Source: JBHFEI01 sp041928815
GTDB taxonomy: Bacteria; Pseudomonadota; Alphaproteobacteria; Rhizobiales; Rhizobiaceae
Direction: 5' to 3'
Assembly: GCF_041928815.1 (NCBI RefSeq)
Contig: NZ_JBHFEI010000005.1
Span: 1-64,000, forward strand
Length of the DNA: 64,000 nucleotides
The notes under the pieces were generated by a model that worked only from the letters and a program-made list of their open reading frames with translations, made no database searches and was not told the DNA's origin. A program made the position numbers and the translations under genes. Below, in pieces: positions 44,185-53,554 of the stretch (within the stretch, counting starts at the first letter, position 1; each line of letters opens with the position of its first letter).

Positions 44185-46404
44185 TCATAAAAAGCTCTGC
44201 GGGTCGATGTCGACCTGCACCTGCACCGAGCCGCGCGGCTTCGGCCCCTTGCCAATCATCGTACGGAGAAATCCCTGCATGTCGCTGCCGCGCCGGCCGT
44301 GCACCAGCAGGCGGAAGCGGTGCCGGCCGCGGATCAGCGCGAGCGGCGCCTCCGCCGGTCCGAGCACGGAGATCCCCGCGACCGCCGGCGCCGCCTGCCT
44401 GAGGCCGCGCCCGTGCCCTTCCGCCTCGCCACGGCTGTCGGCGGAGACGATCACCGAGGCGAGGCGGCCGAAGGGCGGCAGCAGCGCCCGTTCCCGCTCG
44501 GCGATCTCGCGCTCGTAGAAGGTCTCCCGGTCGCCGGAGACGATCGCCTGCATCACCGGATGCTGCGGCTGGTAGGTCTGCAACAGGCCGAGACTCTTGA
44601 GCCCGGTGCGGCCCGCCCGGCCGGTGACCTGGCTCAGGAGCTGGAAGGTGCGCTCGGCGGCGCGCGGATCGCCGCTCGCAAGGCCGAGATCGGCATCGAC
44701 GATGCCGACCAGCGTCATGTTGGGAAAGTTGTGGCCCTTGGCCACGAGCTGCGTGCCGATGACGATGTCCGCCTCGCCCTTCGCGATCGCCTCCAGTTCC
44801 AGCCGCAGTCGCTTCACCCCCATCAGGTCGGAGGACAGCACGATGGTGCGGGCGTCGGGAAAATGGCTCTCCACCTCCTCGGCGATCCTTTCGACACCGG
44901 GACCGCAGGCAGCGAGGTGATCGAAGGTGCCGCATTCCGGGCAATGGTCCGGCGTCTTTTCCGCATGGCCGCAATGATGGCACTGGATCTGGCCGCGAAA
45001 GCGGTGTTCGACCAGCCAGCTCGAACAGTCGGGGCACTGGAAACGGTGGCCGCAGACGCGGCAGAGCGTCAGCGGCGCATAGCCGCGCCGGTTGAGGAAG
45101 AGCAGCGCCTGCTCGCCGCGCCCGACCGCGGCGCCGATCTGCCGGATCAGGACGGGCGAGAGAAAGCCGCCGCGCGCCGGCGGGTGGCGGCGCATGTCGA
45201 CGAGGCCGAGTTCGGGCAGCGCCGCATCGGCGAAGCGCGTCGGCAGGTGGATCGGCCGGTAGCGCCCCTGCTCGCCGTTCACCCGGCTTTCGACCGACGG
45301 CGTCGCGGAGACGAGCACGACCGGGATTTTGGCGATGCGCCCACGCACCACCGCCATGTCGCGCGCATTGTAGAAGACGCGGTCCTCCTGCTTGTAGGCG
45401 GGATCGTGCTCCTCGTCGACGACGATCAGGCCGAGCCGGTCGAAGGGGAGGAAGAGGGCGGAGCGGGCGCCGGCGACCACCCGCACCTCGCCCGTTACCA
45501 CGCCGCGCCAGACCTTCTCCCGCATGCGCGGAGGAAGGTCCGAGTGCCACTCGCCGGGCCTGGCGCCGAACCGGTCGTGGAAGCGCTCGAGGAAGCTCGC
45601 GGTCAGGGCGATCTCCGGCAGCAGGATCAGCACCTGCCGGCCCCGCCGCAGCGTCTCGGCGATCGCCTCGAAATAGACCTCCGTCTTGCCCGAGCCTGTG
45701 ACGCCGTCGATCAGCGACGCGGAGAAACCGTCCTCCCGGACGGCGGAGACGAGGGCGTCGGCGGCCTCCTGCTGCAGCGGCGCGAGGCGCGGCGCCGCAT
45801 AGGCGGGGTCGGGCGGCGCCACCACCGGCGGCGGCGGCAGGAAGACCCGCTCGAACAGCCCCTGCGCCGAAAGCCCGTCGACGACGCTCGACGACACGCC
45901 GGCCGCATGGGCGAGCCCGCTGCGCGTCCAGGCGACATCCGCCTCTCCCGCCAGATCGAGGACGCGGGCGCGGGCGGGCGTCATTCGCGCCGGCGCGCCG
46001 CCGAGGAACCGCAGCGCCTCGACCATCGGCTCCGGATCGAGCGCGGCCGGCGCGCGCACCGCCATGCGGGCGACGAGGCCGGGCGGAGACAGGGTGTAGC
46101 TCGCCACCCAGTCGACGAAACGCCGCATCTCCGCCGTGAGCGGCGGGCAGTCGAAGGCGAGCGTGACCGGCCGGAGCTTCTTCGGATCGACGGCGCTTTC
46201 CCCGTCTTGGTCCCAGACGACACCGATCACCTGGCGCGGGCCGACCGGGACCTGCACCACCGAGCCGGGCTCGACATGCATGCCCTCGGGCACGACATAG
46301 CTGTAGGGACCGGCGACCGGCAGCGGCACCAGGACGGGCACCACGGCGGATGCCGCCCGTGCTGCGGCCTCCGCGCCGAAAAGATCGATCGAATCCATGC
46401 CCAT
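44185..46404 (-). CDS. priA: Primosomal replication helicase PriA
   Basis: This 739-residue superfamily-2 helicase has an N-terminal DNA-binding domain (LPVAGPYSYVVPEGM), Walker A GVTGSGKTEVY and the DEEH box (VVDEEHDPAYKQED). The zinc-binding cysteine cluster is complete (CRVCGHRFQCPDC and CHHCGHAEKTPDHCPECG). The motif VTGRAGR is typical. It restarts stalled forks. Starts at 46404 and 46398 are both possible, and neither has a clear ribosome site. Confidence 0.97.
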   Translation of the reverse strand: MGMDSIDLFGAEAAARAASAVVPVLVPLPVAGPYSYVVPEGMHVEPGSVVQVPVGPRQVIGVVWDQDGESAVDPKKLRPVTLAFDCPPLTAEMRRFVDWVASYTLSPPGLVARMAVRAPAALDPEPMVEALRFLGGAPARMTPARARVLDLAGEADVAWTRSGLAHAAGVSSSVVDGLSAQGLFERVFLPPPPVVAPPDPAYAAPRLAPLQQEAADALVSAVREDGFSASLIDGVTGSGKTEVYFEAIAETLRRGRQVLILLPEIALTASFLERFHDRFGARPGEWHSDLPPRMREKVWRGVVTGEVRVVAGARSALFLPFDRLGLIVVDEEHDPAYKQEDRVFYNARDMAVVRGRIAKIPVVLVSATPSVESRVNGEQGRYRPIHLPTRFADAALPELGLVDMRRHPPARGGFLSPVLIRQIGAAVGRGEQALLFLNRRGYAPLTLCRVCGHRFQCPDCSSWLVEHRFRGQIQCHHCGHAEKTPDHCPECGTFDHLAACGPGVERIAEEVESHFPDARTIVLSSDLMGVKRLRLELEAIAKGEADIVIGTQLVAKGHNFPNMTLVGIVDADLGLASGDPRAAERTFQLLSQVTGRAGRTGLKSLGLLQTYQPQHPVMQAIVSGDRETFYEREIAERERALLPPFGRLASVIVSADSRGEAEGHGRGLRQAAPAVAGISVLGPAEAPLALIRGRHRFRLLVHGRRGSDMQGFLRTMIGKGPKPRGSVQVQVDIDPQSFL

Positions 46405-46503
46405 CGGCCGCGACCATGCCCCGCATCGGTCAAAAAGGGAACCCCGCCGAGCGTTCGGCAGGACCCATATGGGGAGGCTTGCCGCACCGCTCCAGAGGCA
46501 GGA

Positions 46504-47640
46504 TCACTCCTCCTCGCCGTCGAGCGCTCCGGTCAGCCGGAGGCCCTCGATCGAGGTCGCCCCGTCCTCGCGGATCACCCGGCGCGGGCGCAGGCCGGTG
46601 CGGCGCGCGACCGCCGCCGCCAGCCGCTCCGAATGGGTGACGATCCAGATCTGGCTCGACCGGCCGGCGGTCGCGATCATGTCGGCGAGCGGCTCGAGCA
46701 TGTCCGGATGCAGGCTCGCCTCCGGCTCGTTGAGCGCGATCAGCGGCGGCTGGCGATAGGAGAGCAGTGCGCCGGCGAGGCCGAGAAAGCGGATCTGGCC
46801 GTCGGAAAGCTCGCGCGGATCGAAGATCCGCCGGGGAAACTCCGGCAGGACCAGGCCGAAGCGGGCCTGCTCGTCGGGATCGGGCACATGGAGCCGCGCG
46901 CCGCCGAGCGCCGCGGCGATCGCCCGGTCGAGCTCGACCGTATCCTCGCGGATGTGCACCAGCGTGGCGAAGACGGCGGCGAGATTGCCGCCATCCGCAT
47001 CGAGAAGCGGCGCCGTCACCGCGAGGCAGGGACGCCGGAGCGGCGAGGCCGGATCGCTGCGGAAGCCGTGATAGAAGCGCCAGCCGCCGACCAGCCGGCG
47101 AAAGGCGCCGATCTCCGGAAAGCGGCCGGCATCGCCGAGCAGCGCCATCGCCGTCTCCGAGAGCATCGCCTGCCCGGGATAGAGCGCCATGCGGCCGCGC
47201 TCGTCGCGCGCCTCGATCGCCGGTCCGGCCCGCTTCATCATCACCACGGGCCTGGCACCGGAGACGATGGAGAAGGTCTCCGCCTTGATCTGCGGCTCGA
47301 AGGCGAAACCGGCGCCGAGCGGCGGGCGCAGCCCCGCCTCGACCCGGTAGCGATAGGCGACCGCCTGTTCCTCGTCGAGCAACTCGACCTCGAGCCGGAT
47401 GCGCACAGGCTTTCCGTCGTCGCGGCGCGGGCCGGTCCACAGCACCGACGCCATGCCGCCCTCCGCCGCGATCTCGCGCGCGAGCATGCCGCCGGCCGCC
47501 GCCTGGACGAGCTGGAGCGCCCGGTAGAGATTGGACTTGCCGACGCCGTTCTCGCCGACGAAGAGGGTGATGCCGCCAAGATCCATGCGGATCGCGCGGA
47601 GCGAACGGTAATTGGCGGCGTACAGGGAGCGGAGCCTCAT
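46504..47640 (-). CDS. AAA-family ATPase, SMC/RecF-like
   Basis: This 378-residue ABC-type ATPase of the AAA_21 kind has Walker A GENGVGKSN (28-36), a signature-like ELSDGQIRFLGLA and a Walker B-type LIALNEPEASLHP, followed by an H-loop THSERLAAAV. No nuclease (TOPRIM) domain is attached and no partner nuclease is adjacent. It may act in DNA repair or be a lone housekeeping ATPase; the role is unknown. The start MRLRSLYAANYRSLR is the natural one. Confidence 0.85.
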   Translation of the reverse strand: MRLRSLYAANYRSLRAIRMDLGGITLFVGENGVGKSNLYRALQLVQAAAGGMLAREIAAEGGMASVLWTGPRRDDGKPVRIRLEVELLDEEQAVAYRYRVEAGLRPPLGAGFAFEPQIKAETFSIVSGARPVVMMKRAGPAIEARDERGRMALYPGQAMLSETAMALLGDAGRFPEIGAFRRLVGGWRFYHGFRSDPASPLRRPCLAVTAPLLDADGGNLAAVFATLVHIREDTVELDRAIAAALGGARLHVPDPDEQARFGLVLPEFPRRIFDPRELSDGQIRFLGLAGALLSYRQPPLIALNEPEASLHPDMLEPLADMIATAGRSSQIWIVTHSERLAAAVARRTGLRPRRVIREDGATSIEGLRLTGALDGEEE

Positions 47641-47669
47641 CCGCTCCTTCCTACAGCATTCCGCGCCGG

Positions 47670-48566
47670 TCAGGAACCGCGGGAGAAGGCGGCATCGGCG
47701 TTCGTCGCGAGCGCCGCCACGGTGTGATGCTCCAGCGCCCGCGTCACTTGGGCGACGTCGCCGTCGAGCGCCTCGGGCGCGATCATCCGCCCGATCGTGA
47801 TGTCGAAGCGGTCACCCGTCTTGTTGAGAAGTTCGTGGAACACCGTCATGTCGCGCAGTTCCGTGTTCCAGCGGGCAAGCCAGTAGAAAAGCCCGGAATT
47901 GCGCGCGCGCATGTGCACCGGCAGCACCGGCAGGCCGTATTTGCGGGCGAAGCCGACGGCGGAGCCCTTCCACGGCCGCTCGTTCAGCCGACCGTCCGCC
48001 CAATAGGCGATGCGGCCGGAGGGAAAGAGCACCGTCGCCTTGCCCTCGCCGATCGCCCGGTTGGTCACCGCAAGCGTCTCGCGGGCCTTCAGCTTGGTCT
48101 TGTGCTCCTCGCGCCATTCGACCGGGATCACCATCTCGACGAGGCGCGGATTGACCCGGACCGCGTCGCGGTTGGCGAAGAACATCATGTCCGGGCGGCG
48201 CGTCTTCAGGAGATCGAAGAGCGCGATGCCGTCGGCGATGCCGGTCGGATGGTTGGCGACGAGAAGGAAGCCGCCGCGCTCCGGAATGTGCTCCGGGCGA
48301 TCGACGCGGATGTCGAGCGAGAGGATGCGGCTTACATGCTCGAAGGCCTGGAAGCCCGGCATGTTGGCGACGGCGTCGGCGAATTCGACCGCGCGGTCGT
48401 AGTGGAGCATCGCATGGAGGAACGGGCGCAGCAGCGGCCAGAGCGGGTGGTGGACGATCTTCCTGCCGCGCTCGGCGATCAGCGTGTCGACGATGTGTCC
48501 GGGGCGGCCCTGGCTGACCCGCGCGAGGCGATGGGACCATCCGGTCGCGGTGAAATGTCGAGTCAT
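47670..48566 (-). CDS. PlsC-family phospholipid acyltransferase
   Basis: This 298-residue protein has the acyltransferase H-x4-D box as NHPTGIADG, a second block (FFANRDAVRV) and the substrate-site motif LFPSGRI. It probably acylates lysophosphatidic acid or a related lysolipid at the membrane. ATG 48566 was chosen to start MTRHFTATGWSHRL; the upstream extension is cysteine-rich and unlikely. It is divergent from xerC. Confidence 0.85.
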   Translation of the reverse strand: MTRHFTATGWSHRLARVSQGRPGHIVDTLIAERGRKIVHHPLWPLLRPFLHAMLHYDRAVEFADAVANMPGFQAFEHVSRILSLDIRVDRPEHIPERGGFLLVANHPTGIADGIALFDLLKTRRPDMMFFANRDAVRVNPRLVEMVIPVEWREEHKTKLKARETLAVTNRAIGEGKATVLFPSGRIAYWADGRLNERPWKGSAVGFARKYGLPVLPVHMRARNSGLFYWLARWNTELRDMTVFHELLNKTGDRFDITIGRMIAPEALDGDVAQVTRALEHHTVAALATNADAAFSRGS

Positions 48567-48689
48567 GGAAATGCATCCGCCTGTTTGGCCGGGACAGTCG
48601 CAGGCGAACATGATCGGACAATGACAGGCGTCTTAACCGGGCGAAAAGCCCTGCCGCGTCATAGTTCCCCGTCACTCTGGAGAACACGC

Positions 48690-49625
48690 GTGAACGATAT
48701 CCTGATCATCGGCGATGCGGAACTGATGGAGCGGCGCCGCCAGTGGCTGGACAGCCTCGCCGGCGAGCGGCGGCTCGCCGCCCTGACGCTCGATGCCTAT
48801 GAGCGCGACACGCGGCAGTTCCTCGCCTTCCTCACCGGCCATCTCGGCGCGCCGGCGACGCTTGCCGATATCGCGACGCTGCGACCGGCCGACCTGCGCG
48901 GCTTCCTCGCCAGCCGAAGGAAGGACGGTGCCGGCGCCCGCACGCTCGGGCGCGGCCTGGCGGGTCTGCGCTCCTTCCTCCGGCACCTGGAGCGCAAGGG
49001 GCTGGCGAACGCGACCGGCGCTGCGGCCGTGCGCGCGCCGCGCCAGCCGAAATCGCTGCCGAAGCCCCTGACCGACCGCGAGGCGCTCGGCGTCGTCACC
49101 GCGGACGCCCAGCTTGCCGAGGAACCCTGGATCCGCGCCCGCGACGCCGCCGTGCTGACGCTGCTCTATGGCTGCGGCCTGCGGATCTCCGAGGCGCTCG
49201 GCCTGACGCCGAAGGATTTTTCCGGGGACCCGACCGCGCTCCACGTCACCGGCAAGGGCGGCAAGACACGCCTCGTTCCGCTGATCGCCCCGGTGATCGC
49301 CGCCGTCGAAGCGTATCGCCGGCTCGCGCCGTTCCGCCCCGATCCGGAGACCCCCCTTTTTCGCGGCGCGCGCGGCGGTCCGCTGCAGCCGGCGATCGTC
49401 CAGCGGGCGATGCAGCGGCTGCGCGGCGCGCTCGGCCTGCCGGAGACGGCGACGCCGCATGCCTTGCGCCATTCCTTCGCCACCCATCTTCTGGCCGGCG
49501 GCGGCGACCTGCGCACGATCCAGGAACTGCTCGGCCATGCGAGCCTGTCGACGACGCAGATCTATACCGGCGTCGATTCAGCCCGCCTCCTCGACATCTA
49601 TGACCGCGCCCATCCGCGCGCCTGA
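48690..49625 (+). CDS. xerC: Tyrosine recombinase XerC
   Basis: This 311-residue protein has a SAM-like N-terminal domain (LAALTLDAYERDTRQFLAFL) and a catalytic domain with Arg in YGCGLRISEAL, HALRHSFATHLL (H-x2-R), LGHASLSTTQIYTGV (His and nucleophilic Tyr). It resolves chromosome dimers at dif with XerD. The GTG start at 48690 has GGAGA about six bases upstream. There is no sign of an integrated element nearby, so it is the housekeeping enzyme rather than an integrase. Confidence 0.95.
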   Translation: MNDILIIGDAELMERRRQWLDSLAGERRLAALTLDAYERDTRQFLAFLTGHLGAPATLADIATLRPADLRGFLASRRKDGAGARTLGRGLAGLRSFLRHLERKGLANATGAAAVRAPRQPKSLPKPLTDREALGVVTADAQLAEEPWIRARDAAVLTLLYGCGLRISEALGLTPKDFSGDPTALHVTGKGGKTRLVPLIAPVIAAVEAYRRLAPFRPDPETPLFRGARGGPLQPAIVQRAMQRLRGALGLPETATPHALRHSFATHLLAGGGDLRTIQELLGHASLSTTQIYTGVDSARLLDIYDRAHPRA

Positions 49626-49749
49626 TCGGCGATGCGCGTTAACCATGGCACTTAACCAAGCCGAGAGGCGGCGGCGCTAGAGTGTGTCAGGGATACAATC
49701 AACCTGACAGACCCTCGGGTCGGAAGAAGACGCAGCGGGGAGCAACGAG

Positions 49750-50835
49750 ATGATGGTGAAAACCGGAGCCGAGCTGGCGCGGCAGGTCGGCGAGCGGGCG
49801 GCGGAAGGCCTTCTCTGGCTGCTCGCCGGGCTGCATGTCGCCGCCTTGACGCTGCTCTTCGTCACGCTCGTGCTCACCCGTCCCGCCCATGCGGAGACGC
49901 CCGCCTGCGGCGGCCGCGACCTGATGGCGGAATTCGCCAGGACGGCACCGCAGACGATCGAATCGATGCGCAGGGAAGCCGCGGCGATCCCGAACGGCAA
50001 GGGCGTGTTCTGGAAGATCGAGAAACCCGGCGTTGCGCCCTCCTACCTGCTCGGCACCATGCATGTGACGGATCCGCGCGTGCTCGCCATGCCAAAGGGC
50101 GCGCCGGCCGCCTTTGACGCGGCCGGCACGGTCGTCGTCGAATCCGACGAGATCGTCGACGACAGGAAGGCGGCGGCGGCGATGCTGACGCGCCCCGACC
50201 TGACAATGTTCACCGATGGCCGCACGATCGAGGATTTCCTCAAGCCCGGGGAAAAGGATGCATTGGAAGCGGGTCTGAAGCAGCGCGGCATCCCGCTGGC
50301 GCTCGTTGCCAAGATGAAGCCGTGGATCATTGCGAGCTTCGTCGCGATGCCGGCCTGCGAGACGAGCCGCAAGGCGGCCGGCGCCTCTTTCCTCGACAAG
50401 CGGCTCGCCGAGGATGCACTGAAACAGGGCAAGCAGCTGAAGGGTCTCGAAACGCTCGCCGAGCAGCTGGAGGCGATGAACGCGCTGGCGCCGGAATTTC
50501 ACCTCAGCGCCTTGATCGAGACGCTGGCGCTCGGCGACACGATCGCCGACGTGATGGAGACGACCTCGCTCCTCTATCTGTCCGGCGAGACCGGCATGAT
50601 CATGCCGATGATGAAAGCCGTGTCACAGGAGAAGACAGGCGACACGGCGGCGGCCTCGACGGCCTTCGAGCAGAAGATCATCACCGAACGCAACCACACG
50701 ATGGCGACGCGCGCGGCGCCGATCCTCGACGCCGGAAATGCGTTCATCGCCATCGGCGCGCTGCACCTGCCCGGCAGGGAAGGCGTGATCGAGCTGCTAC
50801 GCGCCGACGGCTACACGGTGACGGCGGTCGACTGA
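49750..50835 (+). CDS. TraB/GumN-family protein
   Basis: This 361-residue protein has an N-terminal membrane or signal segment (about 20-43, LLWLLAGLHVAALTLLFVTLVL) and then the TraB/GumN domain with SYLLGTMHVTDPR near its start and IAIGALHLPGREGVIELL at its end. The two GxxH motifs are thought to bind metal in a protease-like fold. It is probably periplasmic and membrane-anchored. The exact role is unknown. It stands alone between xerC and the convergent cytochrome b561 gene. Confidence 0.85.
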   Translation: MMVKTGAELARQVGERAAEGLLWLLAGLHVAALTLLFVTLVLTRPAHAETPACGGRDLMAEFARTAPQTIESMRREAAAIPNGKGVFWKIEKPGVAPSYLLGTMHVTDPRVLAMPKGAPAAFDAAGTVVVESDEIVDDRKAAAAMLTRPDLTMFTDGRTIEDFLKPGEKDALEAGLKQRGIPLALVAKMKPWIIASFVAMPACETSRKAAGASFLDKRLAEDALKQGKQLKGLETLAEQLEAMNALAPEFHLSALIETLALGDTIADVMETTSLLYLSGETGMIMPMMKAVSQEKTGDTAAASTAFEQKIITERNHTMATRAAPILDAGNAFIAIGALHLPGREGVIELLRADGYTVTAVD

Positions 50836-50851
50836 GGAGCCAGCCCCGTCG

Positions 50852-51355
50852 CTACCGGCCGCTGGTCATTCGCCGGAGCACGTCGGTCTTCCAGTAGAAA
50901 TGGTGCACGAGCGCTGCGGCGACATGCACGACGATCAGCACCCACATCAGCGACTTCAGCGGCCCGGCATGCAGGAAACCGGCGGTGTCGTTGTCGAAGT
51001 AGTACTTGCCGATCCCGGCGAGCGGCATCAGCACGAACAGGGCGTAGAAGGTCCAGTGCGCCACCGTCGAGGCGAGGCGAAGAACCGGCGGCTCTTCCGC
51101 CGGCGCCGGCGGCACGCCCTGCACCAGCCGCAGACAGAGACGGACGAGGGCAAGGACCAGAACGGCGATCCCCACATAGGCATGCAGGTTGGCGGCCGAG
51201 GCCTGGTCCGGCGTCAGCGGCTCGCCACGATCGGTCATGCGGTCCCAGACCTCGATGCCGTCGGAGAAGATCAGGTTGAACAGGATGAGCAGCGCCATCG
51301 CCCAGTGAAGCGCGCGCTGCGGGATCGAATAGGCGGTGGCGGAAAGCGTCGTCAT
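50852..51355 (-). CDS. Cytochrome b561
   Basis: This 167-residue inner-membrane protein has four hydrophobic segments and haem-ligand histidines in RALHWAMALLI, ANLHAYVGIAVL, STVAHWTFYALF and VVHVAAALVHHFYWK. It is the prokaryotic cytochrome b561 type that passes electrons in the membrane, for example to superoxide. The end is convergent with the TraB/GumN gene. Confidence 0.9.
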   Translation of the reverse strand: MTTLSATAYSIPQRALHWAMALLILFNLIFSDGIEVWDRMTDRGEPLTPDQASAANLHAYVGIAVLVLALVRLCLRLVQGVPPAPAEEPPVLRLASTVAHWTFYALFVLMPLAGIGKYYFDNDTAGFLHAGPLKSLMWVLIVVHVAAALVHHFYWKTDVLRRMTSGR

Positions 51356-51444
51356 CGGTCATGCCTCCGGTGGTTCGGGATGGGGCATGGCGGATCATGC
51401 GGTGCTGCGGCCTGAAGGACAAGCCGCAGATTTCCCTATTGCCA

Positions 51445-51549
51445 GAGCATTTCCGGTCAGGTCCGGCTCGGATGTGACGCGCGGACAATGCGTGAAAACG
51501 GAGAGACAGAGTGTCTCCGGTGAACCAGTGTCCGCCGGAGAGGCTCTAA
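51445..51549 (+). repeat. Dispersed repeat, copy 4
   Basis: It begins GAGCAT and ends GCTCTAA. The inner stem is TCTCCGG with CCGGAGA around the core tgaaccagtgtccg. It lies 10 bases from the lpd stop codon, so it can be transcribed in the lpd 3' end. Confidence 0.65.
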
Positions 51550-51559
51550 AACATCCTCG

Positions 51560-52966
51560 TCACATATGGATCGGCTTGAAGAAGGTCGCGAGTGCGGCCT
51601 CCTTGACCGCTTCCGACATGGTCGGATGGGCGTGGCAGGTGCGGCCGAGATCCTCGGACGCGCCGCCGAACTCCATCAGGACGGCGATCTCGTGGATCAT
51701 CTCGCCGGCGCCGAAGCCGACGATATGGCCGCCGAGCACCCGGTCCGTGTCCCTGTCGGCAAGGATTTTGACGAAGCCGTCGGTCGCCAGCATGGCGCGG
51801 GCACGGCCATTGGCCGAGAAGGGAAACTTGCCGACCTTGTAGGCGACGCCCGCCGCCTTCAGCTCCTCCTCGGTCTTTCCGACCGAGGCGACCTCGGGCT
51901 GGGTATAGACGACGCCCGGAATGACATCGTAATTCACATGGCCGGCCTGGCCGGCGAGGATCTCGGCCAGCGCCACGCCCTCGTCCTCGGCCTTGTGGGC
52001 GAGCATCGGCCCGCGCACGACGTCGCCGATCGCATAGACGCCCGGGATGCTGGTACGGAAATGGCCATCGATTTCGACCCGCCCGCGTGCGTCCAGCGCG
52101 ACGCCCGCCTCCTTGAGCCCCGCGCCGTCGGTGTAGGGCCGGCGGCCGGTGGCGATCAGCACCGTGTCGGCCTCGATCGTCACGGCATCGCCGCCCTTGA
52201 CCGGCTCGTAGGTCACCTTCGCGCCGCTTTCCGTCTTCTCGACCGCCGTTACCTTGGCGCCGAGGCGGAAATCGAAACCCTGCTTGCCGAGGATGCGCTG
52301 GAACTGTTTCGACACCTCGCCGTCCATGCCGCCGAGGATCGCATCGAGATATTCGACGACGGTGACGTTGGCGCCGAGGCGCGACCAGACCGAGCCGAGT
52401 TCCAGCCCGATGACGCCGCCGCCGACGACGATCAGCGTGCCCGGCACCTTCTCCAGCGCGATACCGCCGGTGGACGAGACGATCACCTTCTCGTCGATCT
52501 CAACGGGAACACCCGGAATGCCGGCAACGTCGGAGCCGGTGGCGACGACGATGCTCTTCGCCTCGACGACCTGCTCTGCGCCCTTATCATCGGTGACGGA
52601 GACGCGGCCCTCGCCGAGAACCTTGCCGGTGCCGGTGAAGATGTCGATCTTGTTCTTCTTGAACAGATAGGCGACGCCGTCGACATTCGACTTCACCACC
52701 GCGTCCTTGTGGGCGAGCATGGCCGGCAGGTTCAGCGTCGGAGGCTGAACCTCGATGCCGAGGCCGGAGAGCCCGTGCGCCACATGGGCGAACTGTTCGG
52801 AAGCATGCAGCAGTGCCTTCGAGGGAATGCAGCCGATGTTGAGGCAGGTGCCGCCGAGCGTCGCGCGCTTCTCGACCACCGCCGTCTTCAGCCCGAGTTG
52901 CGCCGCCTTCAAGGCGCAGACATAGCCGCCGGGGCCGCTGCCGATGACGATCACATCATATGCCAT
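51560..52966 (-). CDS. lpd: Dihydrolipoyl dehydrogenase (E3)
   Basis: This 468-residue FAD disulfide oxidoreductase has GSGPGGYV at 9-16, the redox pair C41/C46 in GGTCLNIGCIPSK, the NAD motif VGGGVIGLELGSVW and the catalytic His in CHAHPTMSEA. It reoxidises lipoyl groups of the 2-oxoglutarate dehydrogenase complex. GGAAGGA lies upstream of ATG 52966. It is last in the sucAB region, separated from sucB by the MAPEG, LysE and secreted-protein genes. Confidence 0.98.
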   Translation of the reverse strand: MAYDVIVIGSGPGGYVCALKAAQLGLKTAVVEKRATLGGTCLNIGCIPSKALLHASEQFAHVAHGLSGLGIEVQPPTLNLPAMLAHKDAVVKSNVDGVAYLFKKNKIDIFTGTGKVLGEGRVSVTDDKGAEQVVEAKSIVVATGSDVAGIPGVPVEIDEKVIVSSTGGIALEKVPGTLIVVGGGVIGLELGSVWSRLGANVTVVEYLDAILGGMDGEVSKQFQRILGKQGFDFRLGAKVTAVEKTESGAKVTYEPVKGGDAVTIEADTVLIATGRRPYTDGAGLKEAGVALDARGRVEIDGHFRTSIPGVYAIGDVVRGPMLAHKAEDEGVALAEILAGQAGHVNYDVIPGVVYTQPEVASVGKTEEELKAAGVAYKVGKFPFSANGRARAMLATDGFVKILADRDTDRVLGGHIVGFGAGEMIHEIAVLMEFGGASEDLGRTCHAHPTMSEAVKEAALATFFKPIHM

Positions 52967-52988
52967 TTCCTGTCCTTCCCTTGACCGA

Positions 52989-53070
52989 GAGCATGTCGAG
53001 CCGGAGCGGGTAGCTTCGGCGTCGGACAATGCGGCAAAAACGAAAGGCCGCCGCGCGGTTCACGCGGCAC
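52989..53070 (+). repeat. Dispersed repeat, copy 3
   Basis: gagcatgtcgagccggagcg, then cttcggcgtcggacaatgcg, matches the family; the second half is shortened to a CCGCG/CGCGG stem. It fills the gap between lpd and the secreted-protein gene and overlaps the last codons of the latter. Confidence 0.65.
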
Positions 53071-53554
53071 AGCCCTTCAATATGAACACGTCGCCGGGCT
53101 CGGCCGTCGCCCTGCCCGGCGCAAAAACATGCGACGCCATCAGCGCGCGGGAGAGATCCGGCAGCAGCACCTGCGCCGCCGCTTCGCCCGTTCCGAGAAA
53201 ACCGACCGCGCCGTCGCTGCCGACGGCATAGACCACGCCCTCCCAGACGCGGCACGCGTCGAGCTCCGCCCCGGTCGCATCGCCTTCGGGACAATCGAAA
53301 AGCAGGGCGCCCTCGGGGCGCTCCGGCATCCCGCCCGCGATGACATGGCCATCCAGCACCACCGTGCCGGCGGAATCACCGAGGCGGAAGAGATGGCTGG
53401 TGACGGCTGACGCCGACCCGACCGGCCGGAAGGCGATTCCGTAGCGGCCGGCCGCATCGGCATAGAGCGCGCGCGCCTGCGGGCAGCCGCCGGGACCGGC
53501 GGCGACAGCCGGTCCGGCAAAACACGCCAACGCGACGGCAAGCACGATCCGCAT
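53060..53554 (-). CDS. Small secreted protein of unknown function
   Basis: This 164-residue protein has a clear signal peptide (MRIVLAVALACFAGPAVA, cleavage near residue 18) and four cysteines in the mature part (GGCPQARA, LFDCPEGD, DACRVWEG, LKGCAA) that could form two disulfides in the periplasm. The family is not recognised. Its ATG overlaps the stop of the LysE gene (TGATG), so it is translationally coupled. Its end overlaps a dispersed repeat. Confidence 0.7.
   Translation of the reverse strand: MRIVLAVALACFAGPAVAAGPGGCPQARALYADAAGRYGIAFRPVGSASAVTSHLFRLGDSAGTVVLDGHVIAGGMPERPEGALLFDCPEGDATGAELDACRVWEGVVYAVGSDGAVGFLGTGEAAAQVLLPDLSRALMASHVFAPGRATAEPGDVFILKGCAA

Noticed and set aside
46504..47640. 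Anti-phage defence ATPase (OLD or RecF-like)
   Set aside because: It lacks a TOPRIM or partner nuclease and sits among housekeeping genes; there is no evidence for a defence role.
44299..47727. Long plus-strand open frame opposite priA and the AAA ATPase
   Set aside because: It is a shadow of two well-supported minus-strand genes and crosses their boundary without any gene-like feature.
48690..49625. Phage or island integrase
   Set aside because: The tyrosine recombinase is standard XerC in a housekeeping context; there is no attachment-site duplication, tRNA or cargo nearby.
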